A stretch of DNA of 64,000 nucleotides from positions 3,630-67,629 of the forward strand of contig CAJUSP010000016.1 of the NCBI GenBank assembly GCA_910589165.1, written 5' to 3'. Each line of letters begins with the position of its first letter. Position 1 is the first letter of the stretch. The notes beneath the pieces are model-generated. The model worked only from the letters and a program-made list of their open reading frames with translations. It was not told the origin of the DNA and searched no databases. The stretch is from an uncultured Adlercreutzia sp. (GTDB lineage Bacteria > Actinomycetota > Coriobacteriia > Coriobacteriales > Eggerthellaceae). The position numbers were made by a program, and so were the translations under genes. Of the stretch, positions 37,532-45,947 are shown one piece after another.

Positions 37532-37660
37532 GCTGCCGGCCAGGGGGTATACCTCCATGCTCAGACAGATGCGAAATGCGCTCTTCTCGCCGAGGGTTTC
37601 AGGCGGGGAGGGGCGCACTTCGCATAACTGCGCGTGGAGGCACACCCCCTGTCCGGCAGC
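37532..37660. repeat. 129-bp nested inverted repeat between infB and rbfA
   Basis: The outer arms (37,532-37,560 and 37,632-37,660) are 29 bp with few mismatches; they begin GCTGCCGG and end CCGGCAGC. Inner arms (37,569-37,581 and 37,613-37,625) pair over 13 bp with one mismatch, and a smaller CTCGCC/GGCGGG stem lies inside. As RNA it would fold into one long, stable hairpin. TTTTCTCGCTT follows, so it may end infB transcripts, but it is far larger than a terminator needs to be. It could be a non-autonomous repeat or a structured RNA. Confidence 0.8.
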
Positions 37661-37778
37661 TGCGTTTTCTCGCTTGCTCGAATTCCATTTCGATGACGTA
37701 ATTTCACTAAGGGGAAAATTTGTTTCCCTTCTCCTATACTTTGAAGCATCTACTAGTCTCGATTGAGGAGATGGCCCT

Positions 37779-38168
37779 ATGAAACAGAGTGCTTCCAACC
37801 GCAAGGTCAACGAGCAGGCCCGCGAGGTTATTGCGAGCATTCTTCTGTTCGATGTGTCCGACCCGCGCCTGCATATGGTGACGATCACCGGCTGCGAGGT
37901 GAGCTACGACCGCTCGGTCTGCAACGTCTACTACACCACCGACCCAGACCGCTATGCCGGCGTGCAGGCGGCCTTTGAGGCGGCTGCCGGGCATATTCGC
38001 TCGCTTATGGCGAAGAAGCTCTCGTGGCGCGTGGCGCCGGAGCTGCGGTTCTTCGTGGACAAGTCGGTGGATCAGGCCGAGGCCATCAACTACGCGCTGA
38101 ACAGCGAGCGCGAGCATTTGGAGGGCAAGATCGTCGATGAGACTATCGGCGAGGATCGGGAGTACTAG
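37779..38168 (+). CDS. rbfA: Ribosome-binding factor A
   Basis: This 129-residue KH-like protein has the family pattern: NRKVNEQAREVIASILLFDV, DPRLHMVTITGCEVSYDRSV and PELRFFVDKSVDQAEAI. It is a late 30S maturation factor acting near 16S helix 1. GAGGAG lies nine bases upstream of the ATG. The 259-base gap from infB holds the long inverted repeat and an AAGGGGAAA/TTTCCCTT hairpin, so rbfA may have its own promoter. Confidence 0.93.
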   Translation: MKQSASNRKVNEQAREVIASILLFDVSDPRLHMVTITGCEVSYDRSVCNVYYTTDPDRYAGVQAAFEAAAGHIRSLMAKKLSWRVAPELRFFVDKSVDQAEAINYALNSEREHLEGKIVDETIGEDREY

Positions 38169-38173
38169 GATCT

Positions 38174-39181
38174 ATGGCCGTTACCCCTCAGACGAATACC
38201 ACCCTGCCTGAAATCGCCGAGGCGCTGCTTAAGCACGACCAGTTCGTCATCTGCGGGCATGTGAGCCCCGACGGCGATTGCTTGGGCTCGGCCCTCGGCC
38301 TTGCCTGGGCGCTGCGCCAGTGTGGCAAGCAGGTGACCTGCGTGCTCGCCCGCGACGAGCAGCCGCCGGCTGACCTCATGTTCCTGCCTGGCGCGGCCCA
38401 GCTGGTGCCCGCCTGCCGCTACGAGGGGCCCTGCGAGTGCTTCGTGGCCGTGGATGTGCCCACGCCCGAGCGACTGGGCGACGGCGCGGCGCTGCAGGAG
38501 CGCGCCGCCTTCACGGTGACTATCGACCACCACGCCGTGCCCGAGGCCATGAGCGAGCTTTCCTACACCGATCCCGACTCGGCCTCTACCACGCTGATGA
38601 TCTGGGAATTGGCGAAGTACCTGGGCGCGGCCCGGGGCAAGCTCATCGCCACCTGCTGCTACACGGGGCTTATGACCGACACCGGCCGTTTCCAGAATCA
38701 GAACGCCGACGTGAGCGCCTTCGCCGCTGCCGCCGAGATGGTGGCGGCCGGGGCCTCGCCGTCCGACATCGCGCGGGCCTTCTACCAGAACCGCACCCTC
38801 GCCTCCATCGAACTTGAGGAGCGGGCCGTGGCCCATATGGCGCTCTCCGCCGACGGTGAGGCGGTGCTCTCGTGGCTCTCGCTCGCCGATTTCGAGGCCT
38901 GCGGCGCGGTGAAGGCCGATGCCGAGCAGCTCATTGATCTATTGCGCTCGATCAAGGGCGTGCGGGTGGCCTGCCTTCTGCGCGAGCAGGCGGGCGAGGT
39001 GCGCGGCAGCCTGCGCGCCAAGGATGACACCGACGTGGCCGCCATAGCCCGCGAGTTCGGCGGGGGAGGGCACCGCGCGGCAGCGGGACTCACCATCCAC
39101 GAGCCCCTGCGCGCGGCCGTCGAGGCTGTGGCCGCCCGGCTCGGCATCGAGGACGTGAAGCTGCCGGAGGCGCGCTCGTGA
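38174..39181 (+). CDS. nrnA: DHH-family phosphoesterase (NrnA-like oligoribonuclease/pAp phosphatase)
   Basis: This 335-residue protein has DHH motifs HVSPDGDCLGSALGL (about residue 33), VAVDVPTPERLG, TIDHHAVPE and MTDTGRFQ for two metal ions. A C-terminal DHHA1 domain ends FGGGGHRAAAGLTIH. NrnA-type enzymes degrade short RNAs and dephosphorylate pAp. It starts five bases after rbfA and overlaps truB by four bases, the usual context in Firmicutes and Actinobacteria. Confidence 0.9.
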   Translation: MAVTPQTNTTLPEIAEALLKHDQFVICGHVSPDGDCLGSALGLAWALRQCGKQVTCVLARDEQPPADLMFLPGAAQLVPACRYEGPCECFVAVDVPTPERLGDGAALQERAAFTVTIDHHAVPEAMSELSYTDPDSASTTLMIWELAKYLGAARGKLIATCCYTGLMTDTGRFQNQNADVSAFAAAAEMVAAGASPSDIARAFYQNRTLASIELEERAVAHMALSADGEAVLSWLSLADFEACGAVKADAEQLIDLLRSIKGVRVACLLREQAGEVRGSLRAKDDTDVAAIAREFGGGGHRAAAGLTIHEPLRAAVEAVAARLGIEDVKLPEARS

Positions 39182-40194
39182 AGCGCGGAACCACCGACTA
39201 CTGCCTGGTCGTGGGCATCGACAAGCCTTCGGGCATGACGTCCCACGACGTGGTGAACCGGGTGCGCCGCATTTTCGGCGAGCGTCGCGTGGGCCATACG
39301 GGCACGCTCGACCCGCTCGCCTCTGGCGTGCTTCCCATCTGCGTGGGGCCGGCCACCCGGCTCGACCAGTACCTTACGGGCCATGGCAAGTCCTACGTGG
39401 TGTCCGTCGTCTTCGGCGCCGCCACCGACACCGACGACTGCGACGGCGAGGTCATCCGCACGGGCGATGTGCCCGAGGAGGTGTTCGACCCCTTCTTCGC
39501 CAGCACGTTCGTGGCCGGCCTCGTGGGGAAGTCGAAGCAGCTGCCGCCGGTGTACTCGGCCATCAAGGTGGCCGGCCAGAAGGCCTGCGACGCTGCCCGC
39601 AAGGGGCGCGTCATCAACCTGGAGCCGCGCGACATCGAGGTGTACTCGGCCGAGCTTCTGGGTATTTGGGGTGCCGATGGGGGCGAGCCGGCCCGCTGGG
39701 ACATCGCGTTTTCCGTGTCGAAGGGCACCTACATCCGCGCGCTCGCCCGGGACATCGGCAACGCGATCGGCTGCCCGGCCCACGTGGGGGCGCTTCGCCG
39801 CACCCAGGCCGGTGCCATCGGCCTGGCCGACTGCGTGAGCCTGGAGACGCTCGAGGACGTGGGCCTGCGCGCTGCCCTGGACCCGGTGAGGGCGCTGGGC
39901 TTCCGCTTCGCGTTCCTTGGCGAGGAGCAGGCGTCCCGGGTGCGCAACGGCGGCTTTCTGCGCCCCGACGAACTGGCGCTTTGCGAGCGGCGCTCGGCGG
40001 ACGCGGCCCTGGAGCTATGCGCCTGCACGGCTGGGGTGCGCGAGAGCTGCGAGCCTCTGCGCGATGGCGAGCTGGTGGCGCTTCTGTGCGATAATGCGCT
40101 TATCGCGCTCTACGAGTTCCAGGAGGCGCGGGGGCGGCTCAAGCCGACCTGCGTGTTCCAGACAGGGGTGATCCGTGGCTCAAGTGATCTCTAG
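39178..40194 (+). CDS. truB: tRNA pseudouridine-55 synthase
   Basis: This 338-residue protein has the TruB motifs DKPSGMTSHDVVNRVRR and RVGHTGTLDPLASGVL, which holds the catalytic aspartate, then KGTYIRALARDIG. It isomerises U55 in the T-loop of tRNAs. The start is GTG at 39,178, overlapping the TGA of the DHH gene. At about 338 residues it is longer than the E. coli enzyme, with an additional C-terminal region. Confidence 0.95.
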   Translation: MKRGTTDYCLVVGIDKPSGMTSHDVVNRVRRIFGERRVGHTGTLDPLASGVLPICVGPATRLDQYLTGHGKSYVVSVVFGAATDTDDCDGEVIRTGDVPEEVFDPFFASTFVAGLVGKSKQLPPVYSAIKVAGQKACDAARKGRVINLEPRDIEVYSAELLGIWGADGGEPARWDIAFSVSKGTYIRALARDIGNAIGCPAHVGALRRTQAGAIGLADCVSLETLEDVGLRAALDPVRALGFRFAFLGEEQASRVRNGGFLRPDELALCERRSADAALELCACTAGVRESCEPLRDGELVALLCDNALIALYEFQEARGRLKPTCVFQTGVIRGSSDL

Positions 40195-41101
40195 ATTCAG
40201 CCCGGCCTTCGACGAGACGCTGCTCGACGGTGCCTCGGTGGCCTTCGGCGTGTTCGATGGCGTGCACGAGGGGCACCGCTTCATCATAGGCGAAGCGGTG
40301 AACTCCGCCCGCGAGGAGGGGCTCGCCAGCGCCGTCATCACCTTCGACATCGACCCGGACGAGGTGTTCCGCCCTGGCGAGCTGAAGAAGCTCATGACCA
40401 ACGAGGCGCGGCTGGCAAAACTCGCCGAGCTCGACGTGGACGCCGTGGTAGTGCTGCCGTTCTCCCGCGAGTTCGCCGCCCAGAGCCCCGATGGTTTCCT
40501 AGAAAGCTGCTTCGGCGCCGGTGCGCCGCGGCACATTCACATCGGCAGCGACTTCCATTTCGGGTCCAAGGCGTCGGGGTCGGTAGCCGATCTGCGCCGT
40601 TGGGGCGACGCGCGCGGCATGGAGGTGCACAGCCACGAGCTTCTTGCCGAAGGAGGCCGGCCAGTAAGCGCCACGCGCATCCGAGGCCTGCTCGGGCAGG
40701 GGAAGGTAGCCGAGGCCAACGAGCTTCTTGGTCGCCCCTACGTCCTCGAGGGCATCGTGCGCGCCGGTCGCGGCGAGGGGACCGATTTCGGCTTCGCCAC
40801 GGCCAACCTGGAGATCGACCCCCTCATGAAGGCCATCGGCGATGGGGTTTACGCCGCCTACGCGGTGGTCGACGGCGAGCGTTACAAGGCCGCCGTGAAC
40901 GTGGGCGTGCCCGCTACCTTCGCCGACCGATCGACGGCCAACATCGAGGTGCATATCCTCGATTTCGCCCGCGACATCTATGGCCAGCCCGTTCAGGTTG
41001 AGTTCATCGAATGGCTCCGCCCCATGCGCCCCTTCGATTCCACCGAGGAGCTCATAGCCACGGTAAAGGCCAACATCCAATGGGTGAGAGACAACCTCTA
41101 G
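40175..41101 (+). CDS. ribF: Bifunctional riboflavin kinase/FAD synthetase
   Basis: This 308-residue protein has an N-terminal nucleotidyltransferase domain (VAFGVFDGVHEGHRFII; degenerate ISATRIR-like site VSATRIRGLLGQG) and a C-terminal kinase domain (GTDFGFATANLEID, GVYAAYAVVDGERYKAAVNVG). It makes FMN and then FAD. The start is GTG at 40,175, inside the 3' end of truB, giving a 20-base overlap. It ends the operon and would supply flavin to the many flavoproteins typical of this bacterial group. Confidence 0.94.
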   Translation: MAQVISRFSPAFDETLLDGASVAFGVFDGVHEGHRFIIGEAVNSAREEGLASAVITFDIDPDEVFRPGELKKLMTNEARLAKLAELDVDAVVVLPFSREFAAQSPDGFLESCFGAGAPRHIHIGSDFHFGSKASGSVADLRRWGDARGMEVHSHELLAEGGRPVSATRIRGLLGQGKVAEANELLGRPYVLEGIVRAGRGEGTDFGFATANLEIDPLMKAIGDGVYAAYAVVDGERYKAAVNVGVPATFADRSTANIEVHILDFARDIYGQPVQVEFIEWLRPMRPFDSTEELIATVKANIQWVRDNL

Positions 41102-41129
41102 CGTGAGCCGCTAGGTTGAGTCGCGGCCG

Positions 41130-41235
41130 GTGGGACAGTGCCCCGGAGGGGCGTCTCATCTTCCGAATGGCTTTCGGCGCATTCGCGCAGGGAGAGCGTC
41201 TGAAGATGAGACGCCCCTCCGGGGCACTGTCCCAC
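41130..41235. repeat. 106-bp element with perfect 34-bp inverted arms
   Basis: The arms 41,130-41,163 and 41,202-41,235 are exact reverse complements over 34 bp around a 38-base centre. Each arm contains its own CCCCGGAGGGG palindrome. The element fills the gap between the convergent ribF and LTA-synthase-like genes and ends directly at the latter's stop codon. It could terminate both transcripts, but the exact long arms look like a small non-autonomous mobile repeat. Confidence 0.85.
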
Positions 41236-43179
41236 TTACACTTCGTGGAAATCCGAGTCCTTGTTGAAGAGGTTGTCGTATTGGACGATGCCGTAGGTCT
41301 TCAGAGCCTCTTCGGCCCGCTGCTGGGCCTCGCTGTCCACCTCTTCGCCGAACCAGTGCCAGGCGCCTTCCGCATCCTGATAGCCGTTCAAGTTCACGGC
41401 GGGCAGTTCCTTTCGCAGGGCATCCATATAGCCCGTGTGCACCGTCTCGGGCAGCCCCGCCGCCTTCACCAGCAGGCTCGCCAGGTAGTTCAGGCTCGTC
41501 ACGTCGGCGTCCTCGATGGCCGAGAGGCGGTCGCCGTACTGCTCGCGCGCGGCCTCGTTCGCCCAAATGAAATAGGGGGTGTGGTAGCGCTCCTGCACCT
41601 CTTCCAGGGTCGCGTCTTCCACCGACTTCCCGTAGGTGTGCTCGAAGAGCCAGTCGGCGAAGCCGGGCTGGTGGTCACCGAAGAACACCACGACGGTGGG
41701 CTCGTCTCGGGCGTTCAGCTCGTCCACGAGCCAGCGCAAGTCTTCATCGGACTGCTTGATGGCCGACAGGAACTCGTCCACTTCGGGGTTTTCCACGCCT
41801 TCCGTGTGCACGCGGTCGGCGGCCGGCACGAGCCCTGTGTCGTAGCCGCCATGGTTCTGGATGGTCACGTCGAACACGAACTGGGGGCCGTCGCCCTCAT
41901 CGATCTTCTGCAGCGCGCGCTCGTAGGTGGCGCGGTCGGTCACGAGGTCGCGGAAGGTTTCAGCGTCCTCCATGGTGGTGATGTCGTCGAAGGTGTCGAA
42001 GCCGAGCTGGTCGTAGATGCGGTCGCGCCGCCAGTTGCTCGCCTCGGCCGGGTGGATGGCGTGGGTGCCGTAGCCCAGGTCGCGGAAGTAGGCGGCAAGG
42101 TTATCCACCCCTTCCAAATCGTAGAGCACGTAGGGGTACACGCCGCCGCCCATGTTGCCCATGGAGGCGCCGGTGAGGAACTCGAACTCGCTGTTGCAGG
42201 TGCCTCCACCCATGGCCGAGACGAACACGTTGCCCGAGGCCAGCGAATCGTCGGCCACCTCGTGGAAGAACTCCGTGACCGGGGCGGCGTCTTCCAGACC
42301 CGGATAGCTGGACAGGTCGGAAAAGGTTTCGTTCATGATGGCGATGACGTTGGGGCCGTCGTAGGGGAGGGCAGCTGCTGTGTCGCTGTTGCTGGCGCCA
42401 TCGGCGTCCTCGTGGGGGCCTTCCAAGGGCGCAGAGGCCTGGAATATGCCGTCGGCCAACCCGAAGGGGCCGAGGATGGTGTCGAGGGTCTCCGGCGAGT
42501 AGCCCTCGGGCTCGGCCGGCGTGAGCTCCTGGGTGCGCGAGAGGAAGCAGAGCGCGGTGCCCTGGGTGGCATAGGAGCCGCGCACGTCCCACACGTCTAC
42601 GGTGACGTCGCACTCGCTCTTGATGTCGATGGCGCCGTACTGCATGAACCCGAGGGCCACGAGCAGTACCGCCGCCAGGCAGTTCGGCCCGAAGTCGCGG
42701 CGGCTGACAGGTCGCGGGGGGCACAGGAAGTAGAGCGCCACGCAGAAGGCCGCGAACACGACGAGGCAGAATACGAGCTGAGCCGTGAGGAAGAGGCTGT
42801 AGCCTCCCGCGACCGAGGCCGCCGTGCTCAGTGCGAACAAGTCGGCGGGCACGATGGGCTGCCCCTTGAAGGTGATGATGAAGAAGTTCGCGCACCCGGC
42901 CGCAAGGGCGAGGCCCACGTACACGGCGAGCGATGCGCGCGTGCGCTGGCCGGCCAAGAACACGATGGCGCAGGCAAGCAGGCCGATGAGCAGGTTGGCT
43001 TGCACGTAGGGCCACGGAATAGCGAAGACGTCGGGGTTCCACGGCAGCTCCAGCAAAAGGAAGCCGAGCAGGACAGCCAGCGCGAAGAAAAGTCCGCGAA
43101 CCAGCGCCGCCGCAGTCCCGCTCCGGGGCCGACGTCTCTTCGGCTCATTAAGTTCGTTCCAATTAGTTCTATCAGACAA
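41236..43179 (-). CDS. LTA synthase-family membrane sulfatase-like protein
   Basis: This 647-residue protein has about five N-terminal membrane segments (residues 25-200, e.g. ALVRGLFFALAVLLGFLLLE). An extracellular sulfatase-fold domain follows, with the catalytic Thr in VIAIMNETFSDLSSYPG, metal-ligand region HPAEASNWRRDRIYDQLGF, IQNHGGYDTG and VFFGDHQPGF. Family members transfer glycerol phosphate or related groups onto cell-envelope polymers; the exact substrate is unknown. The start is TTG at 43,179 with AGGAG seven bases upstream. It stands alone. Confidence 0.88.
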   Translation of the reverse strand: MSDRTNWNELNEPKRRRPRSGTAAALVRGLFFALAVLLGFLLLELPWNPDVFAIPWPYVQANLLIGLLACAIVFLAGQRTRASLAVYVGLALAAGCANFFIITFKGQPIVPADLFALSTAASVAGGYSLFLTAQLVFCLVVFAAFCVALYFLCPPRPVSRRDFGPNCLAAVLLVALGFMQYGAIDIKSECDVTVDVWDVRGSYATQGTALCFLSRTQELTPAEPEGYSPETLDTILGPFGLADGIFQASAPLEGPHEDADGASNSDTAAALPYDGPNVIAIMNETFSDLSSYPGLEDAAPVTEFFHEVADDSLASGNVFVSAMGGGTCNSEFEFLTGASMGNMGGGVYPYVLYDLEGVDNLAAYFRDLGYGTHAIHPAEASNWRRDRIYDQLGFDTFDDITTMEDAETFRDLVTDRATYERALQKIDEGDGPQFVFDVTIQNHGGYDTGLVPAADRVHTEGVENPEVDEFLSAIKQSDEDLRWLVDELNARDEPTVVVFFGDHQPGFADWLFEHTYGKSVEDATLEEVQERYHTPYFIWANEAAREQYGDRLSAIEDADVTSLNYLASLLVKAAGLPETVHTGYMDALRKELPAVNLNGYQDAEGAWHWFGEEVDSEAQQRAEEALKTYGIVQYDNLFNKDSDFHEV

Positions 43180-43559
43180 GAGGTGTCTCCTGTAAAGTTT
43201 CCAGATGGTTCTGTTTGTCGGGGTTGCCTAGAAGCATGCCGTCCGCGCCGGCTCGACTGTGGCATTTGGTTTGCCAATCGCGTGTCTCAGCTTGCCACAT
43301 GTTTCCTGTTGCAGAGCAGTCTGCACCTAATGCAGCTGACCCCTCCAAGCGCATAAATGTACCAGAGCGGCGCCCGACCGCCTTGCATTCTCGCAAAAAC
43401 TCCCCGCGTAGCGCCCCTTTCTTCAGCATTTCTTCAACAATGTAAGCAACGTGTCACACGGGCGAGGGCAGCCTCGACCCCTTCGCGAACGAGATCCGAC
43501 TTGGACGCAGGGTCGAACCTGACCCTTTTGCGATGCTGCCATGTGGTGAGTGTCAGTAC
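43180..43559. other. Non-coding stretch upstream of the LTA-synthase-like gene
   Basis: No convincing gene in either strand over about 380 bases. It should hold the promoter of the LTA-synthase-like gene. I see no clear hairpin or conserved RNA here. Confidence 0.4.
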
Positions 43560-43627
43560 CCGCAACAAAGTACCCCGATTTGTCGCGGTTCGGAAAAAGT
43601 CCGACAAAAATGGGCAGTTTGTTGCGG
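43560..43627 (+). repeat. 68-bp element, copy A
   Basis: Ends are inverted repeats (CCGCAACAAA ... TTTGTTGCGG). The interior contains AAAGTCCGACAA. Copy B at 43,707-43,774 has the same length and, when reverse-complemented, the same interior motif at the same position. Confidence 0.75.
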
Positions 43628-43706
43628 TGTTAGTAGATTCTAACTTAGAGTGGATAGGTATAATGCCTGTTCAGAGGCTTGCGTCGAAAAGTTAACTTCC
43701 ACCTAC

Positions 43707-43774
43707 CCGCAGCAAAACCCTTGAAATTGTCGGACTTTATTTCTGGCGTGGCAAAAGAAGGGGTTTTGTTGCGG
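43707..43774 (-). repeat. 68-bp element, copy B (opposite orientation)
   Basis: CCGCAGCAAAACCC ... GGGGTTTTGTTGCGG ends. Read on the minus strand it aligns without gaps to copy A across 68 bases, best at the ends and at AAAGTCCGACAA. A GGTATAATGC sequence, a possible -10 box, lies between the copies. Confidence 0.75.
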
Positions 43775-43960
43775 TGTGGCGTTAGGCTTACTTTTAGAAG
43801 CTGCTGACGAGTCCGTGGGGAAAGCCGCAAAACAACTCCGTGGGAGAAGGCCGAAGCGAGTCCGCGGAAGAAACGGTTCTGTGGGTCAAGGTGAGGGGCG
43901 TAAATCGAGTCCGTGGCGCCCCATCTTGGCGCTCCTCAATGCCAATAGTGTTCTGGAAAT

Positions 43961-43990
43961 TTGGAAGAGGGGCAGGCGAGCGGGTATACT
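43961..43990 (+). promoter_or_regulatory. uvrC promoter, probably giving a leaderless mRNA
   Basis: TTGGAA, an 18-base spacer and TATACT end seven bases before the uvrC ATG. Transcription would start at or next to the ATG, which fits the absence of a ribosome site there. Confidence 0.6.
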
Positions 43991-43997
43991 GCTCGAC

Positions 43998-45947
43998 ATG
44001 AGCGAGAATGAAACCCAGACAGAGAAGATCGCGCGCATCAAGCGGGAGCTGGAGGCGGTGCCTACCGAGCCGGGGGTGTACCTGTGGAAGGACGCTGCCG
44101 GGCAGGTCATCTACGTGGGCAAGGCCAAGCAGCTGCGCGCCCGCATGCGGCAGTACGTGAACTTCCAGGACGACCGCGCGAAGATTCCGCTTCTGGTGGA
44201 CGCCATCGACTCCTTCGACTACATTGTCGTGGCCAACGAGCACGAGGCCCTGGTGCTGGAGAAGAACCTCATCAACCAGCACAGCCCGTTCTTCAATGCC
44301 GACTTCAAGGACAACAAGAGCTACCCGTTCATCGCGCTGACCAAGGGCGATGTGTTCCCGGCCATCAAGTACACGCGCGAGAAGCACCGCTCCGACACCA
44401 AGTACTTCGGCCCCTTCACCGACGCCCGCGCGGCCCGCGAGATGGTGGACATCGCCCGGCGCGTGGTGCCGCTGTGCGCCGCCTCCTGCGCGGACTGGCG
44501 CAAGCTCACGCGCGACTTGGAGAAGAACCCGCTGGCGTTCCTCGGCCGCGAGGGGCGGCCGTGCTTCGACTGCCACGTGGGCCTGGGACCCGGCGCCTGC
44601 TGCGGGCAGATAACGCCGGAGGAGTACGCCGTCAACGTGCGGCGCATCGAGCGGTTCCTCGCGGGCAACCACCGCGAGTTCACCGAGGAGCTTGCCGTCG
44701 AGATGCAGCAGGCCGCCGAGGAGCTCGACTTCGAGCGGGCCGCGCGCCTGAAGAGCCGCATCGACACCATCAACTCGCTGGCCGACAAGCAGCATGCGGT
44801 GAGCACCCGCAACCTGAACGCCGACGTCATCGGCTTCTTCCGCGAGGAGACCGTGGCCGGCGTGCAGGTGCTCGTCATCCGCGAGGGGCGCATCGTGAAC
44901 TCCAACGAGTTCGTGTTAGACCGCGGCACCGACGTGCCCGACCAGGACTTGCTGCGCAACTTCCTCATGCGCTACTACGACGCCACGACGAGCATCCCCC
45001 ACGAGGTCATCGTGCGCGTGCTGCCCGAGGACGCCGAGGCCATGGGGGAGTGGCTCACCGGCAAGCTCGACTCGGCCCACGGGGCCAAAGTGCGCTTCAC
45101 CGAGCCCCAGCGCGGCGAGAAGGCGGATCTCGTGGCCATGGCCGAGAAGAACGCCCGCCACGCGCTCATGCGCTACAAGGTGCGCACGAACTACGACGAC
45201 AAGCGCATCAACAACGCGCTGCTGCAGCTGGAAAGCGCGCTGGCGCTCGACGCGCCGCCCATGCGCATCGAGTGCTTCGACATCTCCACCATCCACGGGT
45301 CCTACACGGTAGCCTCTATGGTGGTATTCACCGGCGGCAAGCCCGACAAGAACCAATACCGCCGCTTCAAGATAAAAACGCCGCTCGACGAGGCCAACGA
45401 CTTCCTCTCGATGCAGGAGGTCATGCAGCGCCGCTACTCGCCCGAGCGTATGGCCGACGAGCACTTCGGTTCCAAGCCGGACCTCATCATCCTGGACGGC
45501 GGCAAGCCGCAGCTTTCGGCGGCGCTCGACATGTTCGAGGAGATGGGCATCGACGACATCGCCATCTGCGGTCTGGCCAAGCGCGACGAGGAACTGTTCG
45601 TGCCCTGGCAGGACACCGGCCCGGTGGTTCTGCCGAGCGGGTCGGCGTCGCTGTACCTGGTGAAGCAGGTGCGCGACGAGGCCCACCGCTTCGCCATTAC
45701 GTTCCACCGTGAGCTGCGCGGCAAGGGCATGACGGCCTCGATCCTCGATGAGGTGGCGGGCCTGGGGCCGGTACGCAAGAAGGCGCTGATGAAGCACTTC
45801 AAGTCGTTCAAGAACCTGAAAGCGGCGAGTCTTGAGGACATAAAGGCAGCGAAAGTGATCCCCGAAGAGGTCGCCGAGGAACTGGTGCGCGTGCTGGCGC
45901 AGTATAATGAGCGGAAAACCGAGGCGGAAGGGAGCCTTAATGAGTGA
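43998..45947 (+). CDS. uvrC: UvrABC excinuclease subunit C
   Basis: This 649-residue protein has an N-terminal GIY-YIG nuclease (EPGVYLWKDAAGQVIYVGKA), a Cys-rich segment (RPCFDCHVGLGPGACCG), a UVR motif, a C-terminal RNase H-like endonuclease (RIECFDISTIHGSYTVASMVVF, LIILDGGKPQLSAA) and helix-hairpin-helix repeats (LDEVAGLGPVRKKALMKHF). It makes both incisions in nucleotide-excision repair. The ATG at 43,998 is chosen because it gives the standard N-terminus and follows the promoter. It overlaps rapZ by eight bases. Confidence 0.96.
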   Translation: MSENETQTEKIARIKRELEAVPTEPGVYLWKDAAGQVIYVGKAKQLRARMRQYVNFQDDRAKIPLLVDAIDSFDYIVVANEHEALVLEKNLINQHSPFFNADFKDNKSYPFIALTKGDVFPAIKYTREKHRSDTKYFGPFTDARAAREMVDIARRVVPLCAASCADWRKLTRDLEKNPLAFLGREGRPCFDCHVGLGPGACCGQITPEEYAVNVRRIERFLAGNHREFTEELAVEMQQAAEELDFERAARLKSRIDTINSLADKQHAVSTRNLNADVIGFFREETVAGVQVLVIREGRIVNSNEFVLDRGTDVPDQDLLRNFLMRYYDATTSIPHEVIVRVLPEDAEAMGEWLTGKLDSAHGAKVRFTEPQRGEKADLVAMAEKNARHALMRYKVRTNYDDKRINNALLQLESALALDAPPMRIECFDISTIHGSYTVASMVVFTGGKPDKNQYRRFKIKTPLDEANDFLSMQEVMQRRYSPERMADEHFGSKPDLIILDGGKPQLSAALDMFEEMGIDDIAICGLAKRDEELFVPWQDTGPVVLPSGSASLYLVKQVRDEAHRFAITFHRELRGKGMTASILDEVAGLGPVRKKALMKHFKSFKNLKAASLEDIKAAKVIPEEVAEELVRVLAQYNERKTEAEGSLNE

